This document shows positions 42,602 through 52,005 of a stretch of DNA of 64,000 bases, piece after piece. The notes below the pieces were generated by a model. It was given only the letters and a program-made list of their open reading frames with translations, was not told the DNA's origin and searched no databases. Position 1 is the stretch's first letter. Every line of letters begins with the position of its first letter. The position numbers and the translations under genes were made by a program. Source of the DNA: Glycomyces sp. YM15 (lineage in GTDB: Bacteria; Actinomycetota; Actinomycetes; Mycobacteriales; Micromonosporaceae); contig NZ_JAERMK010000009.1 in the NCBI RefSeq assembly GCF_016918015.1, forward strand, positions 145,527 through 209,526, written 5' to 3'.

Positions 42602-44122
42602 GTGGAATTCGGGGACTACCCGGCCGAACGGGAACGGATCGAGCGCGGCGGCGCCGAGAAGTACCACCAGGCCGCGGCCGCCGCGGGCAAGTACCACGCG
42701 CGCGAGCGCATCCGCCGCCTGTGCGACCCCGACTCGTTCCGCGAGGACAACCTCTGGGCCAACCCCGACCCGCAGCTGCCCGCCGACGGCGTCGTCGTCG
42801 GCACCGCCACCGTGCAGGGCCGCCCGATCCGGCTCGTCGCGAACGACTCCACGGTCAAAGCCGGGTCCTGGGGCGCCCGCACCGTCGAGAAGATCATCCG
42901 CACCGTCGAGGCCGCCCAGCTCGAACAGCACCCGATCGTCTACCTCGTCGACTCCGCCGGGGCCCGCATCACCGACCAGGTGCAGCTCTTCCCCGGCCGC
43001 CGCGGCGCCGGCCGGATCTTCCACGAGCAGGTCCGCGCCTCCGGCCGCATCCCCCAGGCGTGCGCGCTCTTCGGCCCCAGCGCCGCGGGCGGCGCGTACA
43101 TCCCCGCGTTCTGCGACATCGTCGCCATGGTCGACGGCAACGCCTCCATGTACCTCGGCAGCCCCCGCATGGTCGAGATGGTCACCGGCGAGAAGACGAC
43201 CCTCGAGGAGATGGGTGGCGCACGCGTCCACTGCGAGCAGTCCGGCGTCGGGCACTTCCTGTGCCGCAACGAGGACGAAGCGATCGCCTCCGTCCGGCGG
43301 TGGCTCTCCTACCTGCCCTCGAACTGGACCCAGCCCGCGCCGGTCCGCGCGGCCCGCCCCCCGCTCCCGGTCGACCTCGCCGCCGCCGTCCCCGCCAGCG
43401 AGTCCGCGCAGTTCGACATGCACACCGTGCTCGACGGGCTCGTCGACCGCGACTCCCTGCTCGAGGTGCAGGCCCGCTGGGCCGGAGAGCTCATCACCGC
43501 GTTCGCCCGCCTCGACGGCAGGCCCGTGGGCATCGTCGCCAACAACTCCGCGGTCCGCGGCGGCGTCCTCTTCTCCGACTCCGCCGACAAGGCCGCCCGC
43601 TTCGTATCCACATGCGACTCATTCAACGTGCCCCTGCTGTTCCTCGCCGACGTCCCCGGCTTCATGGTCGGCTCCGCCGTCGAACACGGCGGCATCATCC
43701 GCCACGGCGCCAAGATGATCGCCGCCGTCGCCGAAGCCACCGTCCCCAAGATCTGCGTCGTCGTCCGCAAGGCCTACGGCGCCGGCCTCTACGCCATGGC
43801 CGGACCCGCCTTCGGCTCCGACGCCTGCCTCGCGCTGCCGAGCGCCCGCATCGCCGTCATGGGCGCCGAAGCGGCCGTCAACGCCGTGTACGCCAACAAG
43901 ATCGCACAGATCGACGACCCCACCGCACGCGAGCAGTTCGTCGCCGACAAACGGGCCGAGTACGAAGCCGACGTCGACCTGCGCCGCCTCGCCGGCGAAC
44001 TCGTCGTCGACGACATCCTCGAACCCGCCGCACTCCGCGACGACCTCATCGCCCGATACCGCCGGCTCACCCACAAGGACCGCCGGTTCTCCGACCGCAG
44101 ACACCCGATCACACCGGTGTAG
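42602..44122 (+). CDS. accD: acyl-CoA carboxylase, carboxyltransferase (beta) subunit
   Basis: 506 residues, complete. Both crotonase-like halves are visible: AGARITDQVQLFPGRRGAGRIF with GPSAAGGAYIPAF near 160, and NNSAVRGGVLFSDSADKAARF, LADVPGFMVGSAVEHGGIIRHGAKM, VVRKAYGAGLYAMAGPAFG in the second. It moves carboxyl from biotin to an acyl-CoA. Pairing with an acyl-CoA dehydrogenase points to branched-chain (leucine/isovalerate-type) acyl-CoA breakdown, as in methylcrotonyl-CoA or AccD1-like enzymes. GTG start with GAGGAGG upstream. The biotinylated alpha subunit is not encoded here. Confidence 0.9.
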   Translation: MEFGDYPAERERIERGGAEKYHQAAAAAGKYHARERIRRLCDPDSFREDNLWANPDPQLPADGVVVGTATVQGRPIRLVANDSTVKAGSWGARTVEKIIRTVEAAQLEQHPIVYLVDSAGARITDQVQLFPGRRGAGRIFHEQVRASGRIPQACALFGPSAAGGAYIPAFCDIVAMVDGNASMYLGSPRMVEMVTGEKTTLEEMGGARVHCEQSGVGHFLCRNEDEAIASVRRWLSYLPSNWTQPAPVRAARPPLPVDLAAAVPASESAQFDMHTVLDGLVDRDSLLEVQARWAGELITAFARLDGRPVGIVANNSAVRGGVLFSDSADKAARFVSTCDSFNVPLLFLADVPGFMVGSAVEHGGIIRHGAKMIAAVAEATVPKICVVVRKAYGAGLYAMAGPAFGSDACLALPSARIAVMGAEAAVNAVYANKIAQIDDPTAREQFVADKRAEYEADVDLRRLAGELVVDDILEPAALRDDLIARYRRLTHKDRRFSDRRHPITPV

Positions 44123-44153
44123 CCGCGGCCGCAATACCGAAGGAGCAGCAGCC

Positions 44154-45281
44154 ATGAGACTCGACCTCGAGCAGACCGAATTCGCCGCCGCCGTGCGAGC
44201 CTTCGCCCAGGACCGGATCAAACCCGTCATCGGCGACTTCTACGAGCGCGGCGAATTCCCCGCCGACCTCGTCCGCGACCTCGGCAAACTCGGCGTCCTC
44301 GGCGTCACCCTCCCCGAGGAGCACGGCGGCGCCGGAGCCGGCCTCGTCATGCTCGGCCTCGCCCTCGAGGAGATCGCCCGCGTCGACGCCTCCGTCGCCG
44401 TCACCGTCGAGGCCTCCGTGACCCTCGGCGCCGAAGGCATCGCCCGCTTCGGCAGCCCCGAGCAGCAGGCCAAATGGCTCCCGCGCCTCGCCGCCGGACA
44501 GGGCCTCGTCGCCTTCGCCCTCACCGAACCCGGCGGCGGCACCGACGCCGGGCACACCGACACCAAGGCCCGCCTGGAGAACGGCGAATGGGTCATCGAC
44601 GGCGCCAAGTGCTTCATCACCAACGCCGGCACCGAGATGACCGACCTCATCGTCGCCACCGCCCAGACCGGCCCCGGCGAGGTCTCCTGCATCGCCGTCG
44701 AACCCGGCACCCCCGGACTCGAGATCGGCCCCGAGTACTCCAAGGTCGGCTGGCGCGCCTCCGACACCCGGCCCGTCTACTTCGACGGCTGCCGCGTGCC
44801 CGAGGCGAACCTCGTCGGCCAGCGCGGTCGCGGGTTCGTGCAGTTCCTGGAGCTGCTCGATTCGGGTCGGGTGGCGTTGGCGGCGCTGGCGACGGGTTCG
44901 GCGCAGGGGTGCCTGGACGAGGCGCTGGCGCATGCGAAGGAGCGGGAGGCGTTCGGGCGGCCGATCGCGGAGAACCAGTCGATCGCGTTCATGTTGGCGG
45001 ACATGCGGCTTCGTGCGCATACGTCGCGGTTGGCGTGGCAGGACGCGGCGGTGAAGGCGGATGCGGGGGAGCCGTTCGGGACGGATGCGGCGTTGGCGAA
45101 GCTGCATGCGTCGCAGGCGGCGGTGGAGAACGCGCGGGAGGCGACGCAGATCTTCGGCGGGTACGGGTTCATGAACGAGACGCCGGTGGCGCGGGCGTGG
45201 CGGGACTGCAAGGTGCTGGAGATCGGGGAGGGCACGAATGAGGTGCAGCGGATGCTGATCGCGCGGTCGTTGGGGTTGTAG
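44154..45281 (+). CDS. acyl-CoA dehydrogenase
   Basis: 375 residues, full length. LVAFALTEPGGGTDAGHT near 120-137 and KCFITNAG bind FAD/substrate; ARSL at the end and the segment RVALAALATGSAQGCLDEALAHAKEREAFGRPI complete the fold. The catalytic Glu should lie in IFGGYGFMNETPVARAWRD or near WQDA, depending on subfamily. It oxidises an acyl-CoA to the enoyl-CoA, supplying accD. AAGGAG lies 9 nt upstream; 31 nt separate it from accD. Third codon positions change abruptly from C-rich to G-rich at about 44825, unlike accD, which is C-rich throughout. Confidence 0.92.
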   Translation: MRLDLEQTEFAAAVRAFAQDRIKPVIGDFYERGEFPADLVRDLGKLGVLGVTLPEEHGGAGAGLVMLGLALEEIARVDASVAVTVEASVTLGAEGIARFGSPEQQAKWLPRLAAGQGLVAFALTEPGGGTDAGHTDTKARLENGEWVIDGAKCFITNAGTEMTDLIVATAQTGPGEVSCIAVEPGTPGLEIGPEYSKVGWRASDTRPVYFDGCRVPEANLVGQRGRGFVQFLELLDSGRVALAALATGSAQGCLDEALAHAKEREAFGRPIAENQSIAFMLADMRLRAHTSRLAWQDAAVKADAGEPFGTDAALAKLHASQAAVENAREATQIFGGYGFMNETPVARAWRDCKVLEIGEGTNEVQRMLIARSLGL

Positions 45282-45477
45282 GGGGTCGGGGTCGGGCCTG
45301 TGAGCTTCCTGAGAACTTGATGAAGCTTCAACTAAAGTCCTTGATCTGGGGCGTTGCGGCGTGACAAGCTCGGGTTTGCGGCGTTAGCGTTGCGGCCGCA
45401 GGCGTCGCAACGGCACGGCCCCGGCTCGCAGGCACGCCGCGGCCGGCCATGGCGCCCCGAGCGCGAGGAGCTTGACT

Positions 45478-45969
45478 ATGACCGATACCACGAACGGATC
45501 CGATCTGGCGGGGCAGGTGCTGTCCAGGGGCGTGGCCTCACGCCGCGGCGTGATGTGCGGGCTGGCGGGGCTGGGGGCGGCGGGTGCGCTCGCGGCGTGC
45601 GGGACCGCCGAGTCCCCGAACGGGTCCGATGCGACCGCGGGCGCGGCGGATTCGTCCACTGAGGGCGGTTCGACGGACGGCGGCGGCGCGGCGGGCATCG
45701 CGTCGACTTCGGACGTTCCCGTGGGCGGGGGCCTCGTGGTGGACGAGACGGTGATCGTGCAGCCGACTGCTGACGAGTTCCTGGCGTTCTCGGCGGTGTG
45801 CCCGCATCAGGGCGCCATCGTCGCGGCCCCTGACGCGGACGGCAACATCATCTGCCCGCGGCACCAGTCGACGTGGACGATCGAGGGCGAGCTGGAGCAG
45901 GGCCCGGCGGAGTCGGCCCTGTCCGAGGTGGCGATCACCGTCGAGGACGGCCAGATCTCACTCGCTTAG
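45478..45969 (+). CDS. exported Rieske [2Fe-2S] protein
   Basis: 163 residues. An N-terminal twin-arginine-type signal (SRRGVMCGLAGLGAAGALAAC) ends in the lipobox LAAC, so the protein is probably exported folded by Tat and lipid-anchored. A ~35-residue Gly/Ser/Thr-rich linker leads to a Rieske domain with both cluster motifs, CPHQG and CPRHQSTW, giving two Cys and two His ligands. It is an electron carrier outside the membrane; the partner enzyme is unknown and no cytochrome genes flank it. ATG 45478 has GAGGAG 9 nt upstream. Part of this gene (45582-45651) is repeated at the window end. Confidence 0.9.
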   Translation: MTDTTNGSDLAGQVLSRGVASRRGVMCGLAGLGAAGALAACGTAESPNGSDATAGAADSSTEGGSTDGGGAAGIASTSDVPVGGGLVVDETVIVQPTADEFLAFSAVCPHQGAIVAAPDADGNIICPRHQSTWTIEGELEQGPAESALSEVAITVEDGQISLA

Positions 45970-45980
45970 GCACCAGCGAG

Positions 45981-46016
45981 AAGCGGCCGGGGCGCTTGGC
46001 GCTCCGGCCGCTTTCG
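45981..46016 (+). terminator. 15-bp hairpin with T-run
   Basis: The arms 45981-45995/45999-46013 pair with one G-T wobble around a TTG loop, followed by CTTT. Confidence 0.75.
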
Positions 46017-46094
46017 CATTGCCCGTTCAGGGCTCTCGGGTTTCGCTCCGAGCGGTTCGGGCCCGCGGGCCCCGTCCGGTTCGCGGGCGCCGCC

Positions 46095-46502
46095 CTACGT
46101 CAGGGCGTCGGCGGCGGCCGGGTCGGAGTCGCGCAGGAACTGCGCGCAGCGGGCGGCCTCGTCGGCTTCGCCGATGGCCGCGGCGGCGCGGGAGAGCTGG
46201 TGCAGGGACTTGAGGAAGCCGCGGTTCGGCTTGTGGTCCCAGGGGATCGGGCCGTGGCCCTTCCAGCCGCTGCGGCGCAGCTGGTCGAGGCCGCGGTGGT
46301 ATCCGGTGCGCGCGAAGGCGTACGCGGCGACGTCGTCGCCCGACTCCAGGGCGTTCTTCGCGAGGCGGGCCCAGGCGGCGCAGAACCACGGGAAGCGGCG
46401 GACCGTGTCCTCGGGCGTGTGCTCGTCGAGGAACTTCCTGGCCTCGGTGTCCTCGGGCAGTTTCGTCGCCGGAGGCTGGGACATGAGATTCTGCGGAGCC
46501 AA
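46095..46502 (-). CDS. DUF3151 family protein
   Basis: 135 residues, helical and soluble: DTVRRFPWFCAAWARLAKNAL, AAYAFARTGYHRGLDQLRRSGWKGHGPIPWDHKPNRGFLKSL. This is the DUF3151 family, found almost only in actinobacteria, with TPR-like helices and no known function. TTG 46502 has GGAGGG about 9 nt upstream; ATG 46484 is the alternative. It lies 27 nt after nhaA in the same direction and may be in its operon. Confidence 0.85.
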   Translation of the reverse strand: MAPQNLMSQPPATKLPEDTEARKFLDEHTPEDTVRRFPWFCAAWARLAKNALESGDDVAAYAFARTGYHRGLDQLRRSGWKGHGPIPWDHKPNRGFLKSLHQLSRAAAAIGEADEAARCAQFLRDSDPAAADALT

Positions 46503-46529
46503 GACGGCGTCCCTCCAAAAGTAGGGTTC

Positions 46530-47978
46530 TCACTCTAGGGTCGAGTCGCTGTGAAAGCAGTGGGCCAAGCCTAACCCCGCGTTCGCGGCGTCCTCCACAG
46601 CCCGCTGGTCCTCGGGATCTTCCTCGGACTGCGGGGTCTTCGGGGCGGTCAGGTGGACCGCGAGGGCGCCGAGTGCGGCGGCGATGAAGGACGCGCAGAG
46701 GACGCCGATCTTGCCTTCGTCGGTGAGGAGCTGGGCGCCGCCGCCGCGGAAGGCGAGCTCGGTGATGAACAGCGCCACGGTGAAGCCGATGCCGGCGACC
46801 ATGGCGATGGCGGCGAGGAGCGGCCAGGTGGTGCCGGTGGGCATGCGGCCCCAGCCGAGTCGCACGACGATCCAGGTGACGGCGGTGATGCCGACGAGTT
46901 TGCCGACGACGAGGCCGAGGATGATCCCGAGCGTCACCGTGGAGGTGAGCGCGGTCGCGAACAGGTCGGAGGAGAGGGCGACGCCGGCGTTGGCGAGGGC
47001 GAACAGCGGGAGGACCACGAACGAGGAGAACCGGTGGTTGCGGGCCTGGACGCGCTCGGTGGGCGGCACGGCGTCGCGGGCGAACTTGACGAGCTGCTCC
47101 GTCTCCTCGGCGGTGAGGCCGCCCTTGGCCATGTGCTGGGCTTCGGCGTGGGCGACCTGCGGGTCGAGGAGGGGCTTGGCGGAGATGATGAGGCCCATGA
47201 TGACGCCGGCGATGGTGGCGTGCACGCCGGATTCGAGCATGGCGAGCCACAGGAGCACGCCGATGATGAGGTAGACGGGCCCGGACCAGACGTTGAGGAT
47301 CCGCAGCAGGATCGCGATGGCGGTGAGGACGCCGGCCGCGGCGAGCCAGGGCATGGAGAGGTCGTCGGTGTAGAACAGGGCGATGACGGCGATCGCGCCG
47401 AGGTCGTCGACGATGGCGAGGGTGAGCAGGAAGATCCGCGCCGACGAGGGGATGCGGGAGCCGAAGAGGGCGAGGACGCCGACGGCGAACGCGATGTCGG
47501 TGGCCATGGGGATGCCCCAGCCGTCGGCGCCCGCGCCGCCACTGTTGAGGGCGATGTAGATGAGGGCGGGCGCGGCCATGCCGCCGACGGCGGCGGCGAT
47601 GGGCGGGACGGCGTTGCGGGGGTTGGAGAGTTCACCGGAGACGATCTCGCTCTTGATCTCCACGCCCACGACGAAGAAGAAGATGGCCATGAGGCCGTCG
47701 TTGATCCAGTCCTTGAACGTGTGGTGGAGTTCGAAGTCGCCGAAGGCGAACGTGATGTCGAGGCCCCACACCGCCGTGTAGGAGTCGGCCCACGGGGAGT
47801 TCGCCCACAGCATGGCCACGACGGCGCAGGCGACGAGGACGACGCCCGCCGCCGGTTCGATCTTGAGGAACTCGGCGGCGGGGCGGCCTACGTAACGGGC
47901 GAACGAGCTTCGCGAGTAGAGGAACGCCGGCTCCGAGCGCCAGATGGGTGACTTCCACGGTTCCTTCGACTGCTCCAT
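46530..47978 (-). CDS. nhaA: Na+/H+ antiporter NhaA
   Basis: 482 residues with 11-12 transmembrane helices. The Na+-binding pair of aspartates is in LAIVDDLGAIAVIA, preceded by IPMATDIAFAVGVLALFGSR; ANSPWADSY and FFFVVGVEIKSEIVSGEL are further NhaA marks. It exchanges external H+ for internal Na+ to control pH and salt. The start is fixed by a leaderless promoter. The C-terminal ~45 residues are hydrophilic and acidic, longer than in E. coli. DUF3151 follows. Confidence 0.93.
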   Translation of the reverse strand: MEQSKEPWKSPIWRSEPAFLYSRSSFARYVGRPAAEFLKIEPAAGVVLVACAVVAMLWANSPWADSYTAVWGLDITFAFGDFELHHTFKDWINDGLMAIFFFVVGVEIKSEIVSGELSNPRNAVPPIAAAVGGMAAPALIYIALNSGGAGADGWGIPMATDIAFAVGVLALFGSRIPSSARIFLLTLAIVDDLGAIAVIALFYTDDLSMPWLAAAGVLTAIAILLRILNVWSGPVYLIIGVLLWLAMLESGVHATIAGVIMGLIISAKPLLDPQVAHAEAQHMAKGGLTAEETEQLVKFARDAVPPTERVQARNHRFSSFVVLPLFALANAGVALSSDLFATALTSTVTLGIILGLVVGKLVGITAVTWIVVRLGWGRMPTGTTWPLLAAIAMVAGIGFTVALFITELAFRGGGAQLLTDEGKIGVLCASFIAAALGALAVHLTAPKTPQSEEDPEDQRAVEDAANAGLGLAHCFHSDSTLE

Positions 47979-47985
47979 GCGGGAG

Positions 47986-47991
47986 AGCCTA
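47986..47991 (-). promoter_or_regulatory. leaderless -10 box (TAGGCT) for nhaA
   Basis: On the minus strand TAGGCT ends 7 nt before the ATG at 47978. Confidence 0.6.
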
Positions 47992-48021
47992 TCGACGCAT
48001 AGGCCGCATGTACAAGTGTCG

Positions 48022-49482
48022 TCACTTTTCGTATGCGGGAGCCGGTGCCTCCTCGGCGGTCTCGGACTCCCACACGCGCAAGCCCTTCAAGCCGGGCGCC
48101 GCCTCGCGGGTGAACACCGGGTCGAGGCCTTCGCCGCGCTGCCGGTCGTAGTCGCGCAGGACCTTCACGACCACACCGGACAGCGCGAGCACGGCGATGA
48201 GGTTCACCGTGGCCATGAGGCCCATGGTGACGTCGGCGAAGCTCCACACGGTGTCGAGCGAGGCGATCGAGCCGAGGAAGACCAGGCCCACCACGATGAT
48301 CCGCAGACCGTGGACCATGAAGGGCCGGTCGAACAGGTACTTGACGCTGGCCTCGCCGTAGTAGTAGTTGCCGACCACCGACGTGAAGGTGAAGAGCACC
48401 AGGATGAGCGCCATGATCTGGAGGGCCCAGCCGCCGAGGGCGGCGTCGACGCCGCGGGTGACGAGGTTGACGTTCGAGTCGCCGTAGACCGGGCTGGTGG
48501 TCAGGATGATGAACGCCGAGATGGTGCACAGGAAGAGGGTGTCGAAGTAGACGCCGAACGCCTGGGTGAGGCCCTGCTTGACCGGGTGGGACACCGACGC
48601 GGTCGCGCCCGCGTTCGGCGCCGAGCCCATGCCGCCCTCGTTGGAGAACATGCCGCGGCGCACGCCCATCATGAGGACGGTGCCGATGGTCGCGCCGGCG
48701 AACTGCTCGATGCCGAAGGCGGAGTTGAAGATGTCCGACACCGCGCCGGGGATCCGGTCGGCGTTGACGACCACGACGGCCGTGCCGATGAGCAGGTAGA
48801 CCAGGGCCATGAAGGGCACGGCGATCTGGGTGACGTGGGCGATGCGCTTGAGGCCGCCGAAGATGACCACGGCGGTGAGCGAGGCGAGCACGATGCCGAC
48901 CACGACCGAGGTGCCGTCGCTCGTCGCGACGCCCATGCCGGAGAGCGAGTCGTTGACCGCGCCGGTGAACGTGTTGGCCTGCACCATGTTGAAGCTGAAG
49001 GGGTAGGTGAAGATGAGGATGACCGAGAAGATCACGCCCATCCACGGGAGCCCGAGGCCGTGCTTCATGTAGTAGGCCGGGCCGCCCTTGAAACCGCCCG
49101 CGGCGGTGCGCTCCTTGTAGACCTGCGCGAGCGTGGACTCGGCGAAGGCGGTGCCGGCGACGACGATCGCCATGAGCCACATCCAGAAGACCGCGCCGGG
49201 GCCGCCGACGGCGATGGCGGCCGAGACGCCGACGATGTTGCCGGTGCCGACGCGGGCCGCGGAGGAGACCGCGAACGCCTGGAACGCCGAGATGTTCTTC
49301 GTGCCGTCGGGCAGGTCGCCCGGGTCCTCGCGGAGCCCGCGGAACATCTGGCCGATCAGGCGGAACTGCACGCCCTTGGTGACGACGAGGTAGATCACGC
49401 TGGTGATGACGATCAGCGGGATGATGCCCCACTGCCAGAACTGGTCGTTGACCGTCAGTATCTGCTTGACGAGGTCGTCCAC
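48022..49482 (-). CDS. alanine/glycine:sodium symporter (AGCS family), copy 2
   Basis: 486 residues with about 11 transmembrane helices. AGCS motifs include AVSSAARVGTGNIVGVSAAIAVGGPGAVFWMW near 68-98, GVRRGMFSNEGGMGSAPNAGA near 288 and VVGNYYYGEASVKYLF. It couples Na+ entry to alanine/glycine-type amino acids. It is only distantly similar to the copy at 20539-22110 (different loops and motifs), so it is not a recent duplicate. GTG 49482 has AAGGAG 8-9 nt upstream. It is upstream of nhaA in the same direction, 43 nt away, but nhaA has its own promoter. Confidence 0.88.
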   Translation of the reverse strand: MDDLVKQILTVNDQFWQWGIIPLIVITSVIYLVVTKGVQFRLIGQMFRGLREDPGDLPDGTKNISAFQAFAVSSAARVGTGNIVGVSAAIAVGGPGAVFWMWLMAIVVAGTAFAESTLAQVYKERTAAGGFKGGPAYYMKHGLGLPWMGVIFSVILIFTYPFSFNMVQANTFTGAVNDSLSGMGVATSDGTSVVVGIVLASLTAVVIFGGLKRIAHVTQIAVPFMALVYLLIGTAVVVVNADRIPGAVSDIFNSAFGIEQFAGATIGTVLMMGVRRGMFSNEGGMGSAPNAGATASVSHPVKQGLTQAFGVYFDTLFLCTISAFIILTTSPVYGDSNVNLVTRGVDAALGGWALQIMALILVLFTFTSVVGNYYYGEASVKYLFDRPFMVHGLRIIVVGLVFLGSIASLDTVWSFADVTMGLMATVNLIAVLALSGVVVKVLRDYDRQRGEGLDPVFTREAAPGLKGLRVWESETAEEAPAPAYEK

Positions 49483-49705
49483 TCGGGGCTCCTTCGATCG
49501 GGCGGCGGGCAGGCTCGTGACCTGAACCTGGTTGGCGAGCAGGGTGTGCGCCACCGGTTCAGGGTCGCCGACGGCCCGCCGACCGTAACGGAGCGGAATA
49601 GGACAAAGCAAGCCAATGGCGTGGTCGTGACCGTTTCGTCACCGAAGCGCGACTAGAGCGCGACAGTCCGTCCGCGCAGCCGTCACTCGAGCGTGCTCGC
49701 GCCCC

Positions 49706-50143
49706 TCAGGCTTGCGCGCCTTCAGCAGCGGCCGTTCGACACTCCGGGCACAGGCCCCGGTACGTGATCGAGGCGCGGGTGACGCTGAAGCCGTGCCGCT
49801 CGTCGCCCGGGAGCCAGTCCACCGGGTCGGCCATGGCGTGCACGTCCTTCATGAGGCCGCAGCCCTCGCAGATGAGGTGGTGGTGCTCGTGGTCGGCGTT
49901 CGGGTCATAGCGCTTCGAACGGCCGTCGAGCGTGAGCTCGAGGACCTCGCCGAGCGCGACCATCTCGTTGAGCGTGTTGTAGACCGTGGCGCGCGAGAGC
50001 TCGGGCATGCGCTCGACCGCGCGCTCCAGGATCTGCTCGGCGGTGAAGTGCACGTGGGAGCCCTCGAGCGTCTCAGCGATCACGCGTCGCTGAGGAGTGA
50101 TGCGCCAGTTGTGGCGCCGAAGTCGGGTAACGAGGTCGCTCAT
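49706..50143 (-). CDS. Fur-family regulator (FurA/PerR/CatR-like)
   Basis: 145 residues. A winged helix (ITPQRRVIAETLEGS, LSRATVYNTLNEMVALGEVLEL) is followed by the metal domain DHEHHHLICEGCGLMKDVH and CPECRT, giving two CxxC zinc sites. Divergent position beside catalase and a dyad in the catalase promoter point to a peroxide or iron-responsive repressor of that gene, as with CatR in Streptomyces and FurA in mycobacteria. Regulatory metal ligands His and Asp are in KDVHAMADPVDW and the HEHHH cluster. Confidence 0.9.
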   Translation of the reverse strand: MSDLVTRLRRHNWRITPQRRVIAETLEGSHVHFTAEQILERAVERMPELSRATVYNTLNEMVALGEVLELTLDGRSKRYDPNADHEHHHLICEGCGLMKDVHAMADPVDWLPGDERHGFSVTRASITYRGLCPECRTAAAEGAQA

Positions 50144-50224
50144 ACTGTTCTCTCACGCGGTCGGGGCATTGAACACCACTCTAGCAGGCGAAACGCTGTG
50201 GCACTACTTACCCTGGACTGGATC

Positions 50225-50252
50225 TTGTCTTAGACTTAGTCTAAGCTAGGAT
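50225..50252 (+). promoter_or_regulatory. catalase promoter TTGTCT-16-TAGGAT with embedded operator
   Basis: The -35 (50225-50230) and -10 (50247-50252) flank a 17-bp dyad, CTTAGACTTAGTCTAAG (50229-50245), like Fur/PerR/CatR boxes. A bound dimer would block RNA polymerase directly. The transcript leader is about 63 nt to the ATG at 50323. Confidence 0.7.
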
Positions 50253-50322
50253 CGTGTCGAAACCAAGGATTCCGCCAGCGGCCGTGCTGCGGGGATCTGC
50301 GAACACAAGAGAGGGCCACGCT

Positions 50323-51792
50323 ATGAGCGAGCAGTTCGACAACACTGCTGGGCCGCTGACCACCGAGTCCGGCGCGCCGATCTCCAACAACAACCAGAGC
50401 GAGGCCGCCGGCGTCGGCGGGCCGCTGCTCATCCAGGACCAGGTGCTGCTCGAGAAGCTCGCCCACTTCAACCGCGAGCGCATCCCCGAACGCGTCGTCC
50501 ACGCCCGCGGCGCGGGCGCCTACGGCACCTTCACCGTGACCGCCGACGTCACCGAGTACACGAAGGCCAAGTTCCTTTCCCAGGTGGGCAAGGAGACCGA
50601 GACGTTCCTGCGCTTCTCCACCGTGGCCGACTCCCTCGGCGGCGCCGACGCCCGCCGCGACCCGCGCGGCTGGGCCCTGAAGTTCTACACCGAAGAGGGC
50701 AACTACGACCTCGTCGGCAACAACACCCCGGTGTTCTTCATCCGCGACGCCATCAAGTTCCCCGACTTCATCCACACCCAGAAGCGCGACCCGTACACCG
50801 GTTCGCAGGAGGCCGACAACGTGTGGGACTTCTGGGGCCTCTCCCCCGAGTCCACCCACCAGGTCACCTGGCTGTTCGGCGACCGCGGCATCCCCGCGTC
50901 CTACCGCCACATGGACGGCTTCGGCTCCCACACCTTCCAGTGGGTCAACGAGGCCGGCGAGCAGTTCTGGGTCAAGTACCACTTCAAGACCGACCAGGGC
51001 ATCAAGAACCTCACCCAGGACGAGGCCAACAAGCTCGCGGGCGAGGACCCCGACTCGCACCAGCGCGACCTGCGCGAGTCGATCGAGCGCGGCGACTTCC
51101 CGTCCTGGACCGTGCAGGTGCAGATCATGCCCGCCGCCGAGGCCGCGACCTACCGGTACAACCCGTTCGACCTCACCAAGGTGTGGCTCAACGAGGACTA
51201 CCCGCGCATCACCATCGGCAAGCTCGAGCTCAACCGCAACCCGGAGAACATCTTCGCCGAGGTCGAGCAGTCGGTCTTCTCCCCCGCGCACTTCGTGCCG
51301 GGCATCGGCCCGTCGCCGGACAAGATGCTGCAGGGCCGCCTGTTCGCGTACGGCGACGCGCACCGCTACCGCGTCGGCGTCAACGCCGACCACCTGCCGG
51401 TCAACCGCCCGCACGCCACCGTCGCGCGCAACGGCAACCGCGACGGCCAGGGCTACGACGGGCGCCACGGCGGCCAGAAGAACTACGAGCCGAACTCCTT
51501 CGGCGGCCCGTACGAGACCGGCCGGCCGCTGTGGGGCCCGACGCAGCTCAGCGGCCCGACCGGCGAGTGGGAGACCCCCAAGCACGCCGAGGACGACGAC
51601 TACGTGCAGGCCGGCAAGCTCTACCGCCTCATGAGCGAGGACGAGCAGGACCGCCTCATCGCGAACCTCGCCGGGTTCATCGCGAAGGTCAGCCGCGACG
51701 ACATCGCCGAGCGCGCCATCGCGAACTTCGCGAAGGCCGACGAGAACTACGGCAAGCGCCTCGCCACCGCGGTAGCGGAGCTGCGCAAGTAA
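50323..51792 (+). CDS. katA: monofunctional haem catalase
   Basis: 489 residues, a small-subunit (clade 3-type) catalase. His60 in RVVHARGAG, Asn133 in GNNTPVFF and the haem-ligand Tyr343 in [12 protein letters not shown] are all present, with NADPH-site segments [13 protein letters not shown] ([12 protein letters not shown]). It breaks down hydrogen peroxide in the cytoplasm. ATG 50323 has GAGAGGG about 8 nt upstream; the in-frame GTG at 50254 lies inside the promoter region and is rejected. Its expression should respond to the divergent Fur-type regulator. Confidence 0.95.
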   Translation: MSEQFDNTAGPLTTESGAPISNNNQSEAAGVGGPLLIQDQVLLEKLAHFNRERIPERVVHARGAGAYGTFTVTADVTEYTKAKFLSQVGKETETFLRFSTVADSLGGADARRDPRGWALKFYTEEGNYDLVGNNTPVFFIRDAIKFPDFIHTQKRDPYTGSQEADNVWDFWGLSPESTHQVTWLFGDRGIPASYRHMDGFGSHTFQWVNEAGEQFWVKYHFKTDQGIKNLTQDEANKLAGEDPDSHQRDLRESIERGDFPSWTVQVQIMPAAEAATYRYNPFDLTKVWLNEDYPRITIGKLELNRNPENIFAEVEQSVFSPAHFVPGIGPSPDKMLQGRLFAYGDAHRYRVGVNADHLPVNRPHATVARNGNRDGQGYDGRHGGQKNYEPNSFGGPYETGRPLWGPTQLSGPTGEWETPKHAEDDDYVQAGKLYRLMSEDEQDRLIANLAGFIAKVSRDDIAERAIANFAKADENYGKRLATAVAELRK

Positions 51793-51893
51793 GACGCGTT
51801 GAGAGCGGCGGGCGGGAGTAGCCGCCAGGCCCGCGGCTTCTCGACAGCGATCCGGTCCGGTGCGCCCGCGAGGGGCGCCGGCCCGAATCCGAC

Positions 51894-51936
51894 CGCCCGG
51901 TCGGGGCCTTGGGAAGGGCACCCCGACCGGGCGTTT
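51894..51936 (+). terminator. 13-bp hairpin with T-run after catalase
   Basis: The arms 51894-51906/51921-51933 are perfect and are followed by TTTCG. It lies about 100 nt past the catalase stop. Confidence 0.7.
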
Positions 51937-52005
51937 CGCGTCCGCGGCCGCAGCACCCTGAACATCGCATCCTCGACCCCGCGCCCCGAACCGGCTGTCC
52001 CTGAA

